7,203 bases of DNA from Bacillota bacterium (lineage in GTDB: Bacteria; Bacillota; Clostridia; Tissierellales; Sedimentibacteraceae). The notes under the pieces were generated by a model, which saw only the letters and a list, made by a program, of their open reading frames with translations, was not told the origin of the DNA and did no database searches. Below, in pieces: positions 1 through 6,377 of the stretch (its first letter is position 1; the number at the start of each line of letters is the position of its first letter). The stretch covers positions 1-7,203 of the forward strand of contig JAEZGU010000078.1 in the NCBI GenBank assembly GCA_023416855.1, read 5' to 3'. The translations under genes and the position numbers were made by a program.

Positions 1-1359
1 CCTACTGCAACATTGGCTTGGGTTTTAGTATTGTTGATATTGCCTGGTATCGGATTTGTATTTTATTTGTTGCTCTCCCAAAATTTCAGCAGAAAAAAAC
101 TATTTACTATGAAAATTTATGCTAAAAAGACATTTGGAGATTATATAAAGGTTCAACAGGAGTTATTTAATTCAGGTGCATTAGTATTTCATGATAAAAA
201 CGTTGAAGATTATAAAGATTTAATAAAAATGAACTTATTTTCACACGATTTCTCTTATACGCAAAACAATGAGGTTAAAATTTATATAGATGGACAAGAT
301 AAATTTCATGACTTGTTGAATCATATAGCCAATGCAAAACATCACATTCATTTAGAGTATTATATTGTAAAAAATGATATTTTAGGAAATAGACTTTTGG
401 ATTTATTAGAAAAGAAAGCAAAAGAAGGTATAGAGATTAGGTTTTTATTTGACTCCATTGGAGGTAGGCGTATACCTGAAGAAACTATTATAAGATTAAA
501 AAATTCAGGTGTTAAAGTAGCTGTCTTTTTTGCCAGCAATCTACCTTTTTTTAATTTTAAAATCAACTATAGAAACCATCGTAAAATAGTAGTAATTGAT
601 GGAGAGACTGCTTTTATTGGAGGCTTTAATGTTGGTGATGAATATTTAGGTTTAAATAAAAAAATAGGATATTGGCGAGACACTCATATAAGAATTATAG
701 GTGATGCAGTTATAGATTTGCAGACGAGGTTTTTTCTTGATTGGGGTTATGCTTCTAAAGAGGATTTGATGTTTCTACCAAAATATTTCCCTGACAACAA
801 AAATGATGGGACAGTAGGCATTCAAATAATTAGCAGTGGACCTGACAAGTTAGATGAAATAATTAAAAGTAATTATGTAAAAATGATTAACTCTGCTAAG
901 AAAAGCATTCTAATACAAACGCCATATTTTGTACCAGATGCAAGTGTTTTTGAGTCATTAAAAATTGCAGCAATGTCAGGTGTAGATGTCAAAATAATGA
1001 TACCATGTAAGCCGGACCATCCATTTGTTTATTGGGCGACATATTGGTATTGTGGGGGACTGTTACAATATGGTGTGAAGGTTTACACATATGAGTATGG
1101 ATTTTTACATGCAAAGACTATAGTGGTTGATGGAGTCATATCATCAGTTGGTACTGCAAACTTTGATGTTAGGAGTTTTAAATTAAACTTTGAATGCAAT
1201 GCTGTTATTTATGATAAGGAAACATCAACATCTCTTCATAAGCATTTTGAAGAAGATTTAAATTATTCATTAGAGTTGACAAGGGAGCTTTATCTTGAAA
1301 GAGGACTTATAATTAGATTTAAAGAATCTATTTGCCGATTGCTTGCTCCATTGTTATAA
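1..1359 (+). CDS. cls: Cardiolipin synthase, phospholipase D superfamily (5' partial)
   Basis: Membrane enzyme that condenses two phosphatidylglycerols into cardiolipin plus glycerol. Both phospholipase D HKD motifs are visible: HRKIVVID, with its His at nt 577, and HAKTIVVD, with its His at nt 1108, each fitting HxKx4D and each followed by a family-typical glycine- or asparagine-rich segment (GGFN, GTANFD). A hydrophobic segment at about nt 16-75 (AWVLVLLILPGIGF...) matches the second N-terminal membrane helix of the family. The frame is open to the first base (codons for P-T-A-T precede the TTG at 13) and no ribosome site is visible, so the TTG at 13 is probably not the start. The true start and first membrane helix should lie left of the window: about 450 codons are present against the roughly 480-510 usual for the family. 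No terminator follows before the lipid kinase gene. Family is confident; cardiolipin synthase rather than another PLD-type synthase rests on the membrane segment plus two HKD motifs. Confidence 0.93.
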   Translation, partial: PTATLAWVLVLLILPGIGFVFYLLLSQNFSRKKLFTMKIYAKKTFGDYIKVQQELFNSGALVFHDKNVEDYKDLIKMNLFSHDFSYTQNNEVKIYIDGQDKFHDLLNHIANAKHHIHLEYYIVKNDILGNRLLDLLEKKAKEGIEIRFLFDSIGGRRIPEETIIRLKNSGVKVAVFFASNLPFFNFKINYRNHRKIVVIDGETAFIGGFNVGDEYLGLNKKIGYWRDTHIRIIGDAVIDLQTRFFLDWGYASKEDLMFLPKYFPDNKNDGTVGIQIISSGPDKLDEIIKSNYVKMINSAKKSILIQTPYFVPDASVFESLKIAAMSGVDVKIMIPCKPDHPFVYWATYWYCGGLLQYGVKVYTYEYGFLHAKTIVVDGVISSVGTANFDVRSFKLNFECNAVIYDKETSTSLHKHFEEDLNYSLELTRELYLERGLIIRFKESICRLLAPLL

Positions 1360-1362
1360 AAT

Positions 1363-1390
1363 TTGAATTTATTTATTATTGTGGTAAAAT
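1363..1390 (+). promoter_or_regulatory. Putative sigma-A promoter of the lipid kinase gene
   Basis: TTGAAT at 1363-1368 and TAAAAT at 1385-1390 are separated by 16 bp. A TG one base ahead of the -10 (TGG-TAAAAT) makes it an extended -10. It lies just after the cls stop codon and about 33 bases ahead of the next start codon, which fits a short leader. Confidence 0.6.
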
Positions 1391-1423
1391 TAGCATGATG
1401 TTAACAAATGAAAAGGTGATATT

Positions 1424-2314
1424 ATGAAAAAATACTATGTTATTTATAATCCTTCCTCCGGAAAAGAACTTGCCGGACAGAAAATATTTCGTATTTCAGA
1501 AACTATTTTAGAAATTGAAGATGTGGAATTTACCTTTTATGCCACTAAGAAAAAAGGTGATGCAGAGCTTGCTGCTATGAGAGGTTGTAAGGAAGGCTAT
1601 GATATGATTATATCCTGCGGAGGTGATGGTACCGTAAGTGAAATTGTTAATGGTATAATGAGAAGTCCTGTTAAATCAAAGTTAGCCATTATGCCTGCAG
1701 GAACGGTCAATGATTTTGCCTCTCAACTTAAAATACCAAAATCATATTCTAATTTTGCATCTCTTATTATGAAGCAAAATTTTAAAACTATAGATGTAGG
1801 CAAAATTAATGAAAAATATTTTATTAATGTAGTGGGGGGAGGCGCTTTTACAAGTATTCCTCACAGTGTAACAATAGAAGCAAAGACCATATTAGGAAAG
1901 TATGCCTATTATTTTCAGGCAGCATTAGATGTTCCAAGCCAGCTATTAAACACACAGGAAGTCACATATGAAATAGATGGTGCAGAGTATACTTACAACA
2001 CATTGTTGTTTTTAATTATTAACTCTTCTGGCGCAGGCGGTTTTAAAAAACTTAGTCCAAAAGCAAAGCTTGATGATGGATTTTTAGATGTTGTAATTTT
2101 TGAAAAGACAAATAATGCAGAATTATTGCAAATATTCACGAAAGTATTTAACGGACAGCATATTACACATCCAAAGGTTCATTATTTCCAGGGAAAGAGC
2201 ATTAAAATAAATTCTGAAAAACCTATGCCAATAGATACAGACGGTGATTTATGCTGTAATGTACCTGCAGAAATTTATTCAGTACATAGTGCCATAGAAA
2301 TATTGATGCCATAA
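1424..2314 (+). CDS. Diacylglycerol kinase family lipid kinase (YegS/DgkB-like)
   Basis: Predicted soluble or membrane-associated kinase that phosphorylates diacylglycerol or a related lipid with ATP. In Gram-positives, DgkB-type enzymes return diacylglycerol released during lipoteichoic acid synthesis to phosphatidate. Diagnostic motifs are in order: YNPSSGK at residues 8-14, the nucleotide-binding GGDGT at 66-70 followed by VSEIVNG, PAGTVNDFA at 91-99, and SPKAKLDDGFLDVVIF at 211-226. DTDGD at 271-275 sits where the family has its late Asp-Gly motif. The 296-residue length is normal. The start is supported by AAAGGTGAT at 1412-1420, three bases ahead of the ATG. The gene follows cls by 64 bp with its own promoter, and read-through from cls is possible because no hairpin intervenes. 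Its stop codon overlaps the terminator stem. The exact lipid substrate cannot be read from the sequence; sphingosine-kinase-like or undecaprenol-type activity is less likely. Confidence 0.9.
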   Translation: MKKYYVIYNPSSGKELAGQKIFRISETILEIEDVEFTFYATKKKGDAELAAMRGCKEGYDMIISCGGDGTVSEIVNGIMRSPVKSKLAIMPAGTVNDFASQLKIPKSYSNFASLIMKQNFKTIDVGKINEKYFINVVGGGAFTSIPHSVTIEAKTILGKYAYYFQAALDVPSQLLNTQEVTYEIDGAEYTYNTLLFLIINSSGAGGFKKLSPKAKLDDGFLDVVIFEKTNNAELLQIFTKVFNGQHITHPKVHYFQGKSIKINSEKPMPIDTDGDLCCNVPAEIYSVHSAIEILMP

Positions 2315-2352
2315 TAAAGGCTGTTGAAAAGTTTTTTTCAACAGCCTTTATT
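2313..2352. terminator. Bidirectional intrinsic terminator between convergent genes
   Basis: An 18-bp perfect inverted repeat (2313-2330 paired with 2335-2352) surrounds a GTTT loop. The core is GGCTGTTGAAAA / TTTTCAACAGCC, with A-rich left and T-rich right flanks giving a U-rich tail in both reading directions. It sits between the lipid kinase stop, which it overlaps, and the end of the minus-strand Fe-S protein gene 18 bp further on, so it probably ends both transcription units. Confidence 0.88.
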
Positions 2353-2370
2353 TAAGCAAAATTTATCTTA

Positions 2371-3423
2371 TTAAATTAAATTATAATTACTTAATTCATT
2401 ATGTATTTTTTCAATATTGTCATTATAATTAACAGTTAAAGATAAATGTGGTAAGTCATCGTCTATTACAGGTAATATATTACATCCTGACAATTTAACA
2501 TTTATTATTTTACTTGCTATAGTATCATTGAGCATGCCATATGTAGCATCGCTATCGTCCATATATTTTTCTGCCAGTGCTCTGTATAAGTTATCGCTGA
2601 GCTTCACATTATTGTTGTTTTCACCTTCACACTGTGATGTAGAGAAGATAGCTAATATATCCTTGTTTTTTGACAATGGTTTTAATATTTCATCGGTTAA
2701 CCCTGCTAAAGGTGCACCTGTAATTAAAATCATTTTGGCCTCTTTATTTATATTACTGTTTGATAATTCTTGTAATATATTATATATTTCATTAAGCTTT
2801 GAATACCTTTCATCTAAATCTAATATAAATTGGCTTCCATATACTATGTTATATAAATCAAGAACACTTATTGGACATTTTTTTTCTATATATATATTAA
2901 TAATTTTAGTAGTTATATTGCTGATATCATTAACTTTGTTAATAGCTGTTATAAGTTTTTCTTCATTCATCTTTATAGAAAATCTATTTTCTATAAAATC
3001 AACAAATTTCCTATATTCAAGTTCTAAATCATCAATATTCTTGCTCTCGTTAATAATATAAGTGTCTTTATATTTATTTAATTTTGATATCATTGAAACC
3101 TTATGTGGACACATATCATTACTGATGATTATATCGGTTGAATAAATTAAAGGGCATCTTTCAGTAACTGTATAACCATAACTTGCCTTTAATATAGAGC
3201 AACTTTCTTTATCTATTATTTTATTTGATGCAGATATATTTGAACCATCTATGCTGTAAATATTAATAGGGGTTATATCCAAAGCCCATAAGATTTCTCT
3301 GGGAATATTCTTTCCAAAGATGCCTGCAGCATGCTTACCTTGACTTTTCAAATAAATTGCATCAACATAAGCATTTCTTCTTGCTTCTTGAAATTCTTTT
3401 AATAAAATACCCAGATTTCTCAT
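2371..3423 (-). CDS. Divergent 2-hydroxyacyl-CoA dehydratase / double-cubane-cluster family protein
   Basis: Probable oxygen-sensitive Fe-S protein of the HgdB/BcrC/double-cubane-cluster superfamily, whose members do ATP-driven low-potential reductions or dehydrate 2-hydroxyacyl-CoAs. The N-terminal half matches best: IPREILWALDITP at 40-52, then a Cys series C75 (CSILKASYGY), C90 (ERCP) and C105 (NDMCPHK..M), resembling the C..IKSSYG / CP / TTCDGKKKM pattern of double-cubane proteins. The C-terminal half keeps ITGAPLAG at 234-241, C265 (QCEG), LAEKYM at 283-288 and C314. The Cys expected after LAEKYL-IP is absent (DDSDATYGM instead), and the closing GQ..TR..AF.E helix is missing. At 350 residues it is shorter than the usual 380-430. 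No partner subunit or ASKHA ATPase activator lies in the window. It starts 16 bp after mtnN, with GGGGG at 3430-3434 as ribosome site, so the two are one operon. Hand count gives about 37 Asn and 50 Ile, unusually rich. Family is fairly sure; activity is unknown. Confidence 0.75.
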   Translation of the reverse strand: MRNLGILLKEFQEARRNAYVDAIYLKSQGKHAAGIFGKNIPREILWALDITPINIYSIDGSNISASNKIIDKESCSILKASYGYTVTERCPLIYSTDIIISNDMCPHKVSMISKLNKYKDTYIINESKNIDDLELEYRKFVDFIENRFSIKMNEEKLITAINKVNDISNITTKIINIYIEKKCPISVLDLYNIVYGSQFILDLDERYSKLNEIYNILQELSNSNINKEAKMILITGAPLAGLTDEILKPLSKNKDILAIFSTSQCEGENNNNVKLSDNLYRALAEKYMDDSDATYGMLNDTIASKIINVKLSGCNILPVIDDDLPHLSLTVNYNDNIEKIHNELSNYNLI

Positions 3424-3439
3424 TAGCTTCCCCCAATTG

Positions 3440-4132
3440 TTATAGTGATTTCAAAAATTCATTAATAAGCTGAGTTGATTTTTTTGCTGCTATTTGTGTA
3501 AAAGTAGGAAAATCCATGTGTGCTGATCCGTCGGCTTTATCTGACATAGCCCTTACTATGCAGAAATCTACATTGTTAACATAACATACATGACCAATTG
3601 CTGCTCCTTCCATTTCAGCGCACAATGCATCAAAGTTATCTACTATAAAATCTTTTCTTTCGCTGCTACAAATAAATTGGTCTCCTGAAGCAATAGTTCC
3701 AACTGCAACATTTGTACCCTCAATTGTGTCTGCGGCTTTTTTTATTTTCTGTACTAATTCTTTAGCACAAGGTATTTTTACTAAATTTATACCTGATATT
3801 AGACCCTTTGGATCTCCAAATGCTGATGTATCAAAATCATGCTGAACTACATTATCAGAAATAACCAGATCTGCAATATCTAAATTTGCATTTAAACTAC
3901 CGGCTACTCCTGTATTGATAATCGCATCAGGAGCATATTTTAATATCATTGTTTGAGTACAAATACTTGCATGAACTTTCCCTACTCCGCATTTTGCAAC
4001 AACAACATCTTTTCCTTGTAATTTTCCACTGTAGAAAGTAATATTGCTAATTGTTTCTTTTTCTATATTCTCCATGTTTTCGATAAGTTCTTGAACTTCT
4101 ACATCCATGGCACCCATTATTCCTACTTTCAT
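3440..4132 (-). CDS. mtnN: 5'-methylthioadenosine/S-adenosylhomocysteine nucleosidase
   Basis: Cytosolic N-glycosidase that cleaves adenine from S-adenosylhomocysteine, 5'-methylthioadenosine and, in radical-SAM-rich bacteria, 5'-deoxyadenosine. It relieves product inhibition and feeds methionine and purine salvage. Numbered from the ATG at 4132, the 230-residue protein has the normal family length. It begins MKVGIMGAMDVEV, with E12 matching the catalytic-site Glu of E. coli MtnN. Further motifs are CGVGKVHAS at 48-56, NTGVAGSLN at 73-81, QHDFDTSAFG at 97-106, AEMEGAA at 172-178 (substrate-binding Met-Glu) and AMSDKAD at 195-201, whose D198 matches the catalytic Asp197. All key residues are present. 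The frame stays open to a TTG at 4192, but that codon is the -35 box of a promoter. The ATG at 4132 has AGAGG at 4139-4143 with 6-base spacing and is the better start. First gene of a two-gene operon with the Fe-S protein 16 bp downstream. Confidence 0.95.
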   Translation of the reverse strand: MKVGIMGAMDVEVQELIENMENIEKETISNITFYSGKLQGKDVVVAKCGVGKVHASICTQTMILKYAPDAIINTGVAGSLNANLDIADLVISDNVVQHDFDTSAFGDPKGLISGINLVKIPCAKELVQKIKKAADTIEGTNVAVGTIASGDQFICSSERKDFIVDNFDALCAEMEGAAIGHVCYVNNVDFCIVRAMSDKADGSAHMDFPTFTQIAAKKSTQLINEFLKSL

Positions 4133-4138
4133 TTCTTG

Positions 4139-4143
4139 CCTCT
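4139..4143 (-). promoter_or_regulatory. Ribosome binding site that fixes the mtnN start
   Basis: On the minus strand AGAGG lies 6 bases ahead of the ATG at 4132-4130. It supports this start over the in-frame TTG at 4192, which would add 20 residues with no counterpart in the family. Confidence 0.7.
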
Positions 4144-4163
4144 TTTCACCTAATTTTGAGATT

Positions 4164-4192
4164 ATTTTATTATAGGAATCTATAAAAGTCAA
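4164..4192 (-). promoter_or_regulatory. Sigma-A promoter of the mtnN operon
   Basis: Minus-strand TTGACT (4192-4187) and TAAAAT (4169-4164) are 17 bp apart, near consensus. A perfect TATAAT overlaps at 4174-4169 but with only 12-bp spacing. Transcription would begin near 4157, leaving a leader of about 25 bases before the ATG at 4132. Confidence 0.7.
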
Positions 4193-4219
4193 ATACCATG
4201 TACTATTTTATTTTTTTTG

Positions 4220-4228
4220 TGTTAAAAT
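4220..4228 (+). promoter_or_regulatory. Putative extended -10 promoter for the GIY-YIG gene
   Basis: TGT-TAAAAT at 4220-4228 is an extended -10 element after a T-rich run (4207-4219). No good -35 is visible 17 bp upstream. It sits 30 bases ahead of the start codon, back to back with the mtnN promoter in the 126-bp divergent intergenic region. Confidence 0.45.
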
Positions 4229-4258
4229 AGGTATTATGCACAAAATAAGGATGATAAT

Positions 4259-4504
4259 ATGCACTATATATACATTGTTGAATGCAGTGATGGCTCTTTG
4301 TATACGGGCTATACAACTGATTTGGAAAGAAGAATGAAAGAGCACAATAGTAACACCGGAGCAAAATATACAAGAGGCAGAACTCCAGTTTCATTATTGT
4401 ATTATGAAGAGTTTGACAATAGGAGTGAAGCTACTAAAAGAGAATGTGAAATTAAGAAATTAAGAAAAAATAAAAAGTTACTATTGATTAATGGTAAAAT
4501 ATAA
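4259..4504 (+). CDS. GIY-YIG nuclease-fold protein (UPF0213, YhbQ/YazA-like)
   Basis: Small stand-alone GIY-YIG domain of 81 residues, the usual size for the UPF0213 family. Members have a nuclease fold and are suspected to act on DNA, but the role of this subgroup is not established. Motif residues are in order: YIYIVEC at 3-9 (the GIY part), DGSLYTGYT at 11-19 (the YIG part), DLERRMKEHN at 21-30 carrying the conserved Arg and His, GAKYTRGRTPV at 34-44, and SEATKRECEIKKL at 56-68, whose E62 probably supplies the metal-binding Glu. The core motif is intact, so catalysis is plausible. AAGGATGAT at 4247-4255 is the ribosome site for the ATG. It is transcribed away from mtnN; degV follows 63 bp later with its own promoter. 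No linked repair or mobile genes suggest a more specific job. Confidence 0.93.
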   Translation: MHYIYIVECSDGSLYTGYTTDLERRMKEHNSNTGAKYTRGRTPVSLLYYEEFDNRSEATKRECEIKKLRKNKKLLLINGKI

Positions 4505-4505
4505 T

Positions 4506-4534
4506 TTGTATAGCATGTTAAATTTTGCTATAAT
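4506..4534 (+). promoter_or_regulatory. Sigma-A promoter of the DegV gene
   Basis: A perfect TATAAT at 4529-4534 is preceded by TGC (extended -10). TTGTAT at 4506-4511 lies 17 bp upstream as a weak -35. The start codon follows 33 bases after the -10, with AAGGAG at 4555-4560 as ribosome site. Confidence 0.7.
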
Positions 4535-4567
4535 TAATTAAATATAACAAAGCGAAGGAGAATCTGT

Positions 4568-5392
4568 ATGAATGATAATTTAATAGTTGACAGCTGTGTG
4601 GATTTTAATGAAGATACACAAGACATCAGCAGGGTACCATTTAGAATTTTAATTGATGAAGAAGAAATTGTCGATGAAAATTTAAGTATACATAGTCTTA
4701 TTGCAAAAATGAAGAATACAAAAAACCAGATTAAAACAGCTTGTGCTCCTCCTGAGGATTTTATTAATAAATTAAAGGAGCATAAAAATAATTTCATTGT
4801 GACAATATCCAGCCAATTGAGTGGCTCTTACAATAGTGCAATGGTAGCAGTTGAAAGCTTTAAGGAAAAATTTCCAAATAGTTTTGTTCATATTTTTGAT
4901 TCTAAAACAGCAGCAGCAGGTGAAACATTAATTGCTATGAAAGTAAAGCAATTAATAGAAGAAAATTTAAATGTTTCTGAGATTATTGAGCAAACTAATA
5001 AGTATATTTCAAAAACTAATACACTTTTTATACTTGAATCTTTGGATAACTTAGCTAAGAACGGAAGAATATCTAATTTGAAAGCTATAATTGCAAACAT
5101 GCTTCACATTGTGCCTATTATGGGGGAAGACGGTGAAGGTAGAATAGAATTAAAGGAGCAGGTGAGAGGAAGAAAAAAAGCATTTGCCAGATTGGTAGAC
5201 ATGATTGACGAATACAATGTAGATTTTGAAAATACTGTTTTAGGCATCACTCATGTAAATTGTCTTGAAAAGGCAGAAAAGCTTCGAGATGACATTAAAG
5301 CAAAATATCCTTTTAAAGATATTAAAATATTAAATTCTTCAGGGTTAAGCACTGTTTATGCTGATGATGGGGGAATCGTTATAGCATTTTAA
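4568..5392 (+). CDS. DegV family fatty-acid-binding protein
   Basis: Cytosolic lipid-binding protein of the DegV/FakB fold. Family members hold a fatty acid and, in FakB proteins, present it to the FakA kinase for acyl-phosphate formation; FakA is not in this window. Landmarks are in order: VDSCVDF at 7-13 (usual DS..DL), KTACAPPEDF at 56-65 in place of the common KTSQPS, TISSQLSGSYNSA at 79-91 (fatty-acid-contacting loop), IFDSKTAAAGE at 109-119, LFILESLDNLAKNGRIS at 153-169, and PIMGEDGEGRIE at 183-194. HVNC at 229-232 follows the usual strand. The C-terminus reads GLSTVYADDGGIVIAF and lacks the H-x-GPG motif seen in FakB proteins. The 274-residue length is slightly below the usual 280. The start is set by AAGGAG seven bases upstream. 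Family is certain; a FakB role is only possible because of the changed tail. Confidence 0.93.
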   Translation: MNDNLIVDSCVDFNEDTQDISRVPFRILIDEEEIVDENLSIHSLIAKMKNTKNQIKTACAPPEDFINKLKEHKNNFIVTISSQLSGSYNSAMVAVESFKEKFPNSFVHIFDSKTAAAGETLIAMKVKQLIEENLNVSEIIEQTNKYISKTNTLFILESLDNLAKNGRISNLKAIIANMLHIVPIMGEDGEGRIELKEQVRGRKKAFARLVDMIDEYNVDFENTVLGITHVNCLEKAEKLRDDIKAKYPFKDIKILNSSGLSTVYADDGGIVIAF

Positions 5393-5397
5393 GTGTT

Positions 5398-5424
5398 TTG
5401 AAATTAGATGTTAAATTTTATAAT
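5398..5424 (+). promoter_or_regulatory. Possible promoter of the nitroreductase gene
   Basis: TTGAAA at 5398-5403 and TATAAT at 5419-5424 are good boxes but only 15 bp apart, shorter than ideal. No terminator separates this gene from degV, so read-through may also contribute. Confidence 0.4.
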
Positions 5425-5466
5425 AAGTGGGTATAAGAGGTATAACAACAAATACGGAGGGAATGT

Positions 5467-6330
5467 ATGGATTACAAAGATATTATTTCAAAAATTAAAT
5501 CAGTAAGAGATTATAAAGATGAGGAAGTAAGTCCGGAAATAATTAAACAACTTAAAGATTATTATGTAGAGGGTAAAAGATTATTACCAGACATTGAAAT
5601 TGAAGTAAAACTGAGAAATAAGGATGTTGTTTATAATAATCTTAAAAATATAGCGGGATATAATGATATAATGATTGAAGCACCTCACTATTTAATATTT
5701 TTATCAGAGGAAAAAAAGCATTATCTTGAAAATGTAGGCTATGCAGCACAAGATGTGATGCTAAAAGCATTTGATTTAGGTGTTGGTTCTTGCTGGATTA
5801 CAATTCATGATGGTGAAGTCATTAAAGAAAAATTAAATTTAAAAACTGATAAAAAAGTTGCAGCACTAATTGCACTTGGCTTTGATGATAATAAAAATAA
5901 AACAATAGTTGAAAGCACTTCAAAATATAATCCTTCACAAACTAATGTATCAATAATAGAAGACAATGTTACTGAAAGAATAAGAGTTAAGGATTTGGTG
6001 TATATAAATAAATGGGGCGAAGATGTTGATCCTGATGAGTTAGCAAGATTAGGGCTTTTGGAAGCTTTCTTTTATACAAGGTTAGCACCTTCAACAAAAA
6101 ACAGACAGCCATGGAAGTTTATTTATGATAAAGGTACTATTGTCCTTGCTATTAGAAAAGATGATAATGTAAATGATTATGAACAAAAAGTAGACACAGG
6201 AATAGTAATGCTCTATTTTAAGTTAATAGTAGATAGCACTTTATTCAACTTAGAATGGAAATTTGGTAAGCCTGACAAAGATTATGAAATTCCATCTGAT
6301 TATGAAATAGTAGCATACTGCATCAGTTAA
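5467..6330 (+). CDS. TM1586-type nitroreductase family protein (putative flavoprotein)
   Basis: Probable FMN-binding oxidoreductase of the nitroreductase superfamily, in the subgroup resembling Thermotoga TM1586, where one chain carries two half-repeats instead of forming a simple homodimer. The first half has KSVRDYKDEEVSPE at 11-24 (phosphate-binding S-R start), EAPHYLIFLSE at 71-81 and VGYAAQDVMLKAF...GVGSCWIT at 90-112. The second half has RLAPSTKNRQPWKF at 205-218 and DTGIVMLYFKL at 243-253. In classical nitroreductases the APS-N-QPW motif comes soon after the S-R start; here it is only in the second half. No membrane or signal segment. GGAGG at 5456-5460, six bases from the ATG, sets the start. 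It is 74 bp after degV, in the same direction, and ends just before an intrinsic terminator. Substrate is unknown: quinones, nitroaromatics and flavin-linked dehalogenation are all seen in the superfamily. Confidence 0.88.
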   Translation: MDYKDIISKIKSVRDYKDEEVSPEIIKQLKDYYVEGKRLLPDIEIEVKLRNKDVVYNNLKNIAGYNDIMIEAPHYLIFLSEEKKHYLENVGYAAQDVMLKAFDLGVGSCWITIHDGEVIKEKLNLKTDKKVAALIALGFDDNKNKTIVESTSKYNPSQTNVSIIEDNVTERIRVKDLVYINKWGEDVDPDELARLGLLEAFFYTRLAPSTKNRQPWKFIYDKGTIVLAIRKDDNVNDYEQKVDTGIVMLYFKLIVDSTLFNLEWKFGKPDKDYEIPSDYEIVAYCIS

Positions 6331-6357
6331 GTACTGTCATAGAATAAATTACAAACT

Positions 6358-6377
6358 AAGGGCGCAGATGCGCCCTT
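6358..6377 (+). terminator. Intrinsic terminator after the nitroreductase gene
   Basis: An 8-bp stem AAGGGCGC/GCGCCCTT with an AGAT loop is followed by TTTATTATT. It is GC-rich against an AT-rich background. It lies 27 bases after the nitroreductase stop and 32 bases ahead of the next start codon, so it may also govern entry into the dehydrogenase gene. Confidence 0.85.

Noticed and set aside
13..15. TTG as the start codon of cardiolipin synthase
   Set aside because: The frame is open to base 1, no ribosome site precedes it, and the family has a further membrane helix upstream, so the gene is cut by the window edge.
360..566. 68-codon antisense open frame inside cardiolipin synthase
   Set aside because: Low-complexity shadow of the coding strand without start signals.
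2528..3061. 177-codon plus-strand open frame rich in Ser, Leu and Ile
   Set aside because: It is the antisense shadow of the Fe-S protein gene, with no family motif and no ribosome site.
4202..4258. Riboswitch or SAM-responsive leader in the mtnN/GIY-YIG intergenic region
   Set aside because: The mtnN leader would be only about 25 bases and the other side about 24 bases; both are too short for a riboswitch and no stable stem is visible.
4203..4394. 63-codon minus-strand open frame upstream of mtnN
   Set aside because: It overlaps the GIY-YIG gene antisense, has no recognisable motif, and runs through the divergent promoter region.
4534..5100. Two antisense open frames (4534-4797 and 4888-5100)
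   Set aside because: Both lie opposite the well-supported DegV gene and look hydrophobic only because they are its complement.
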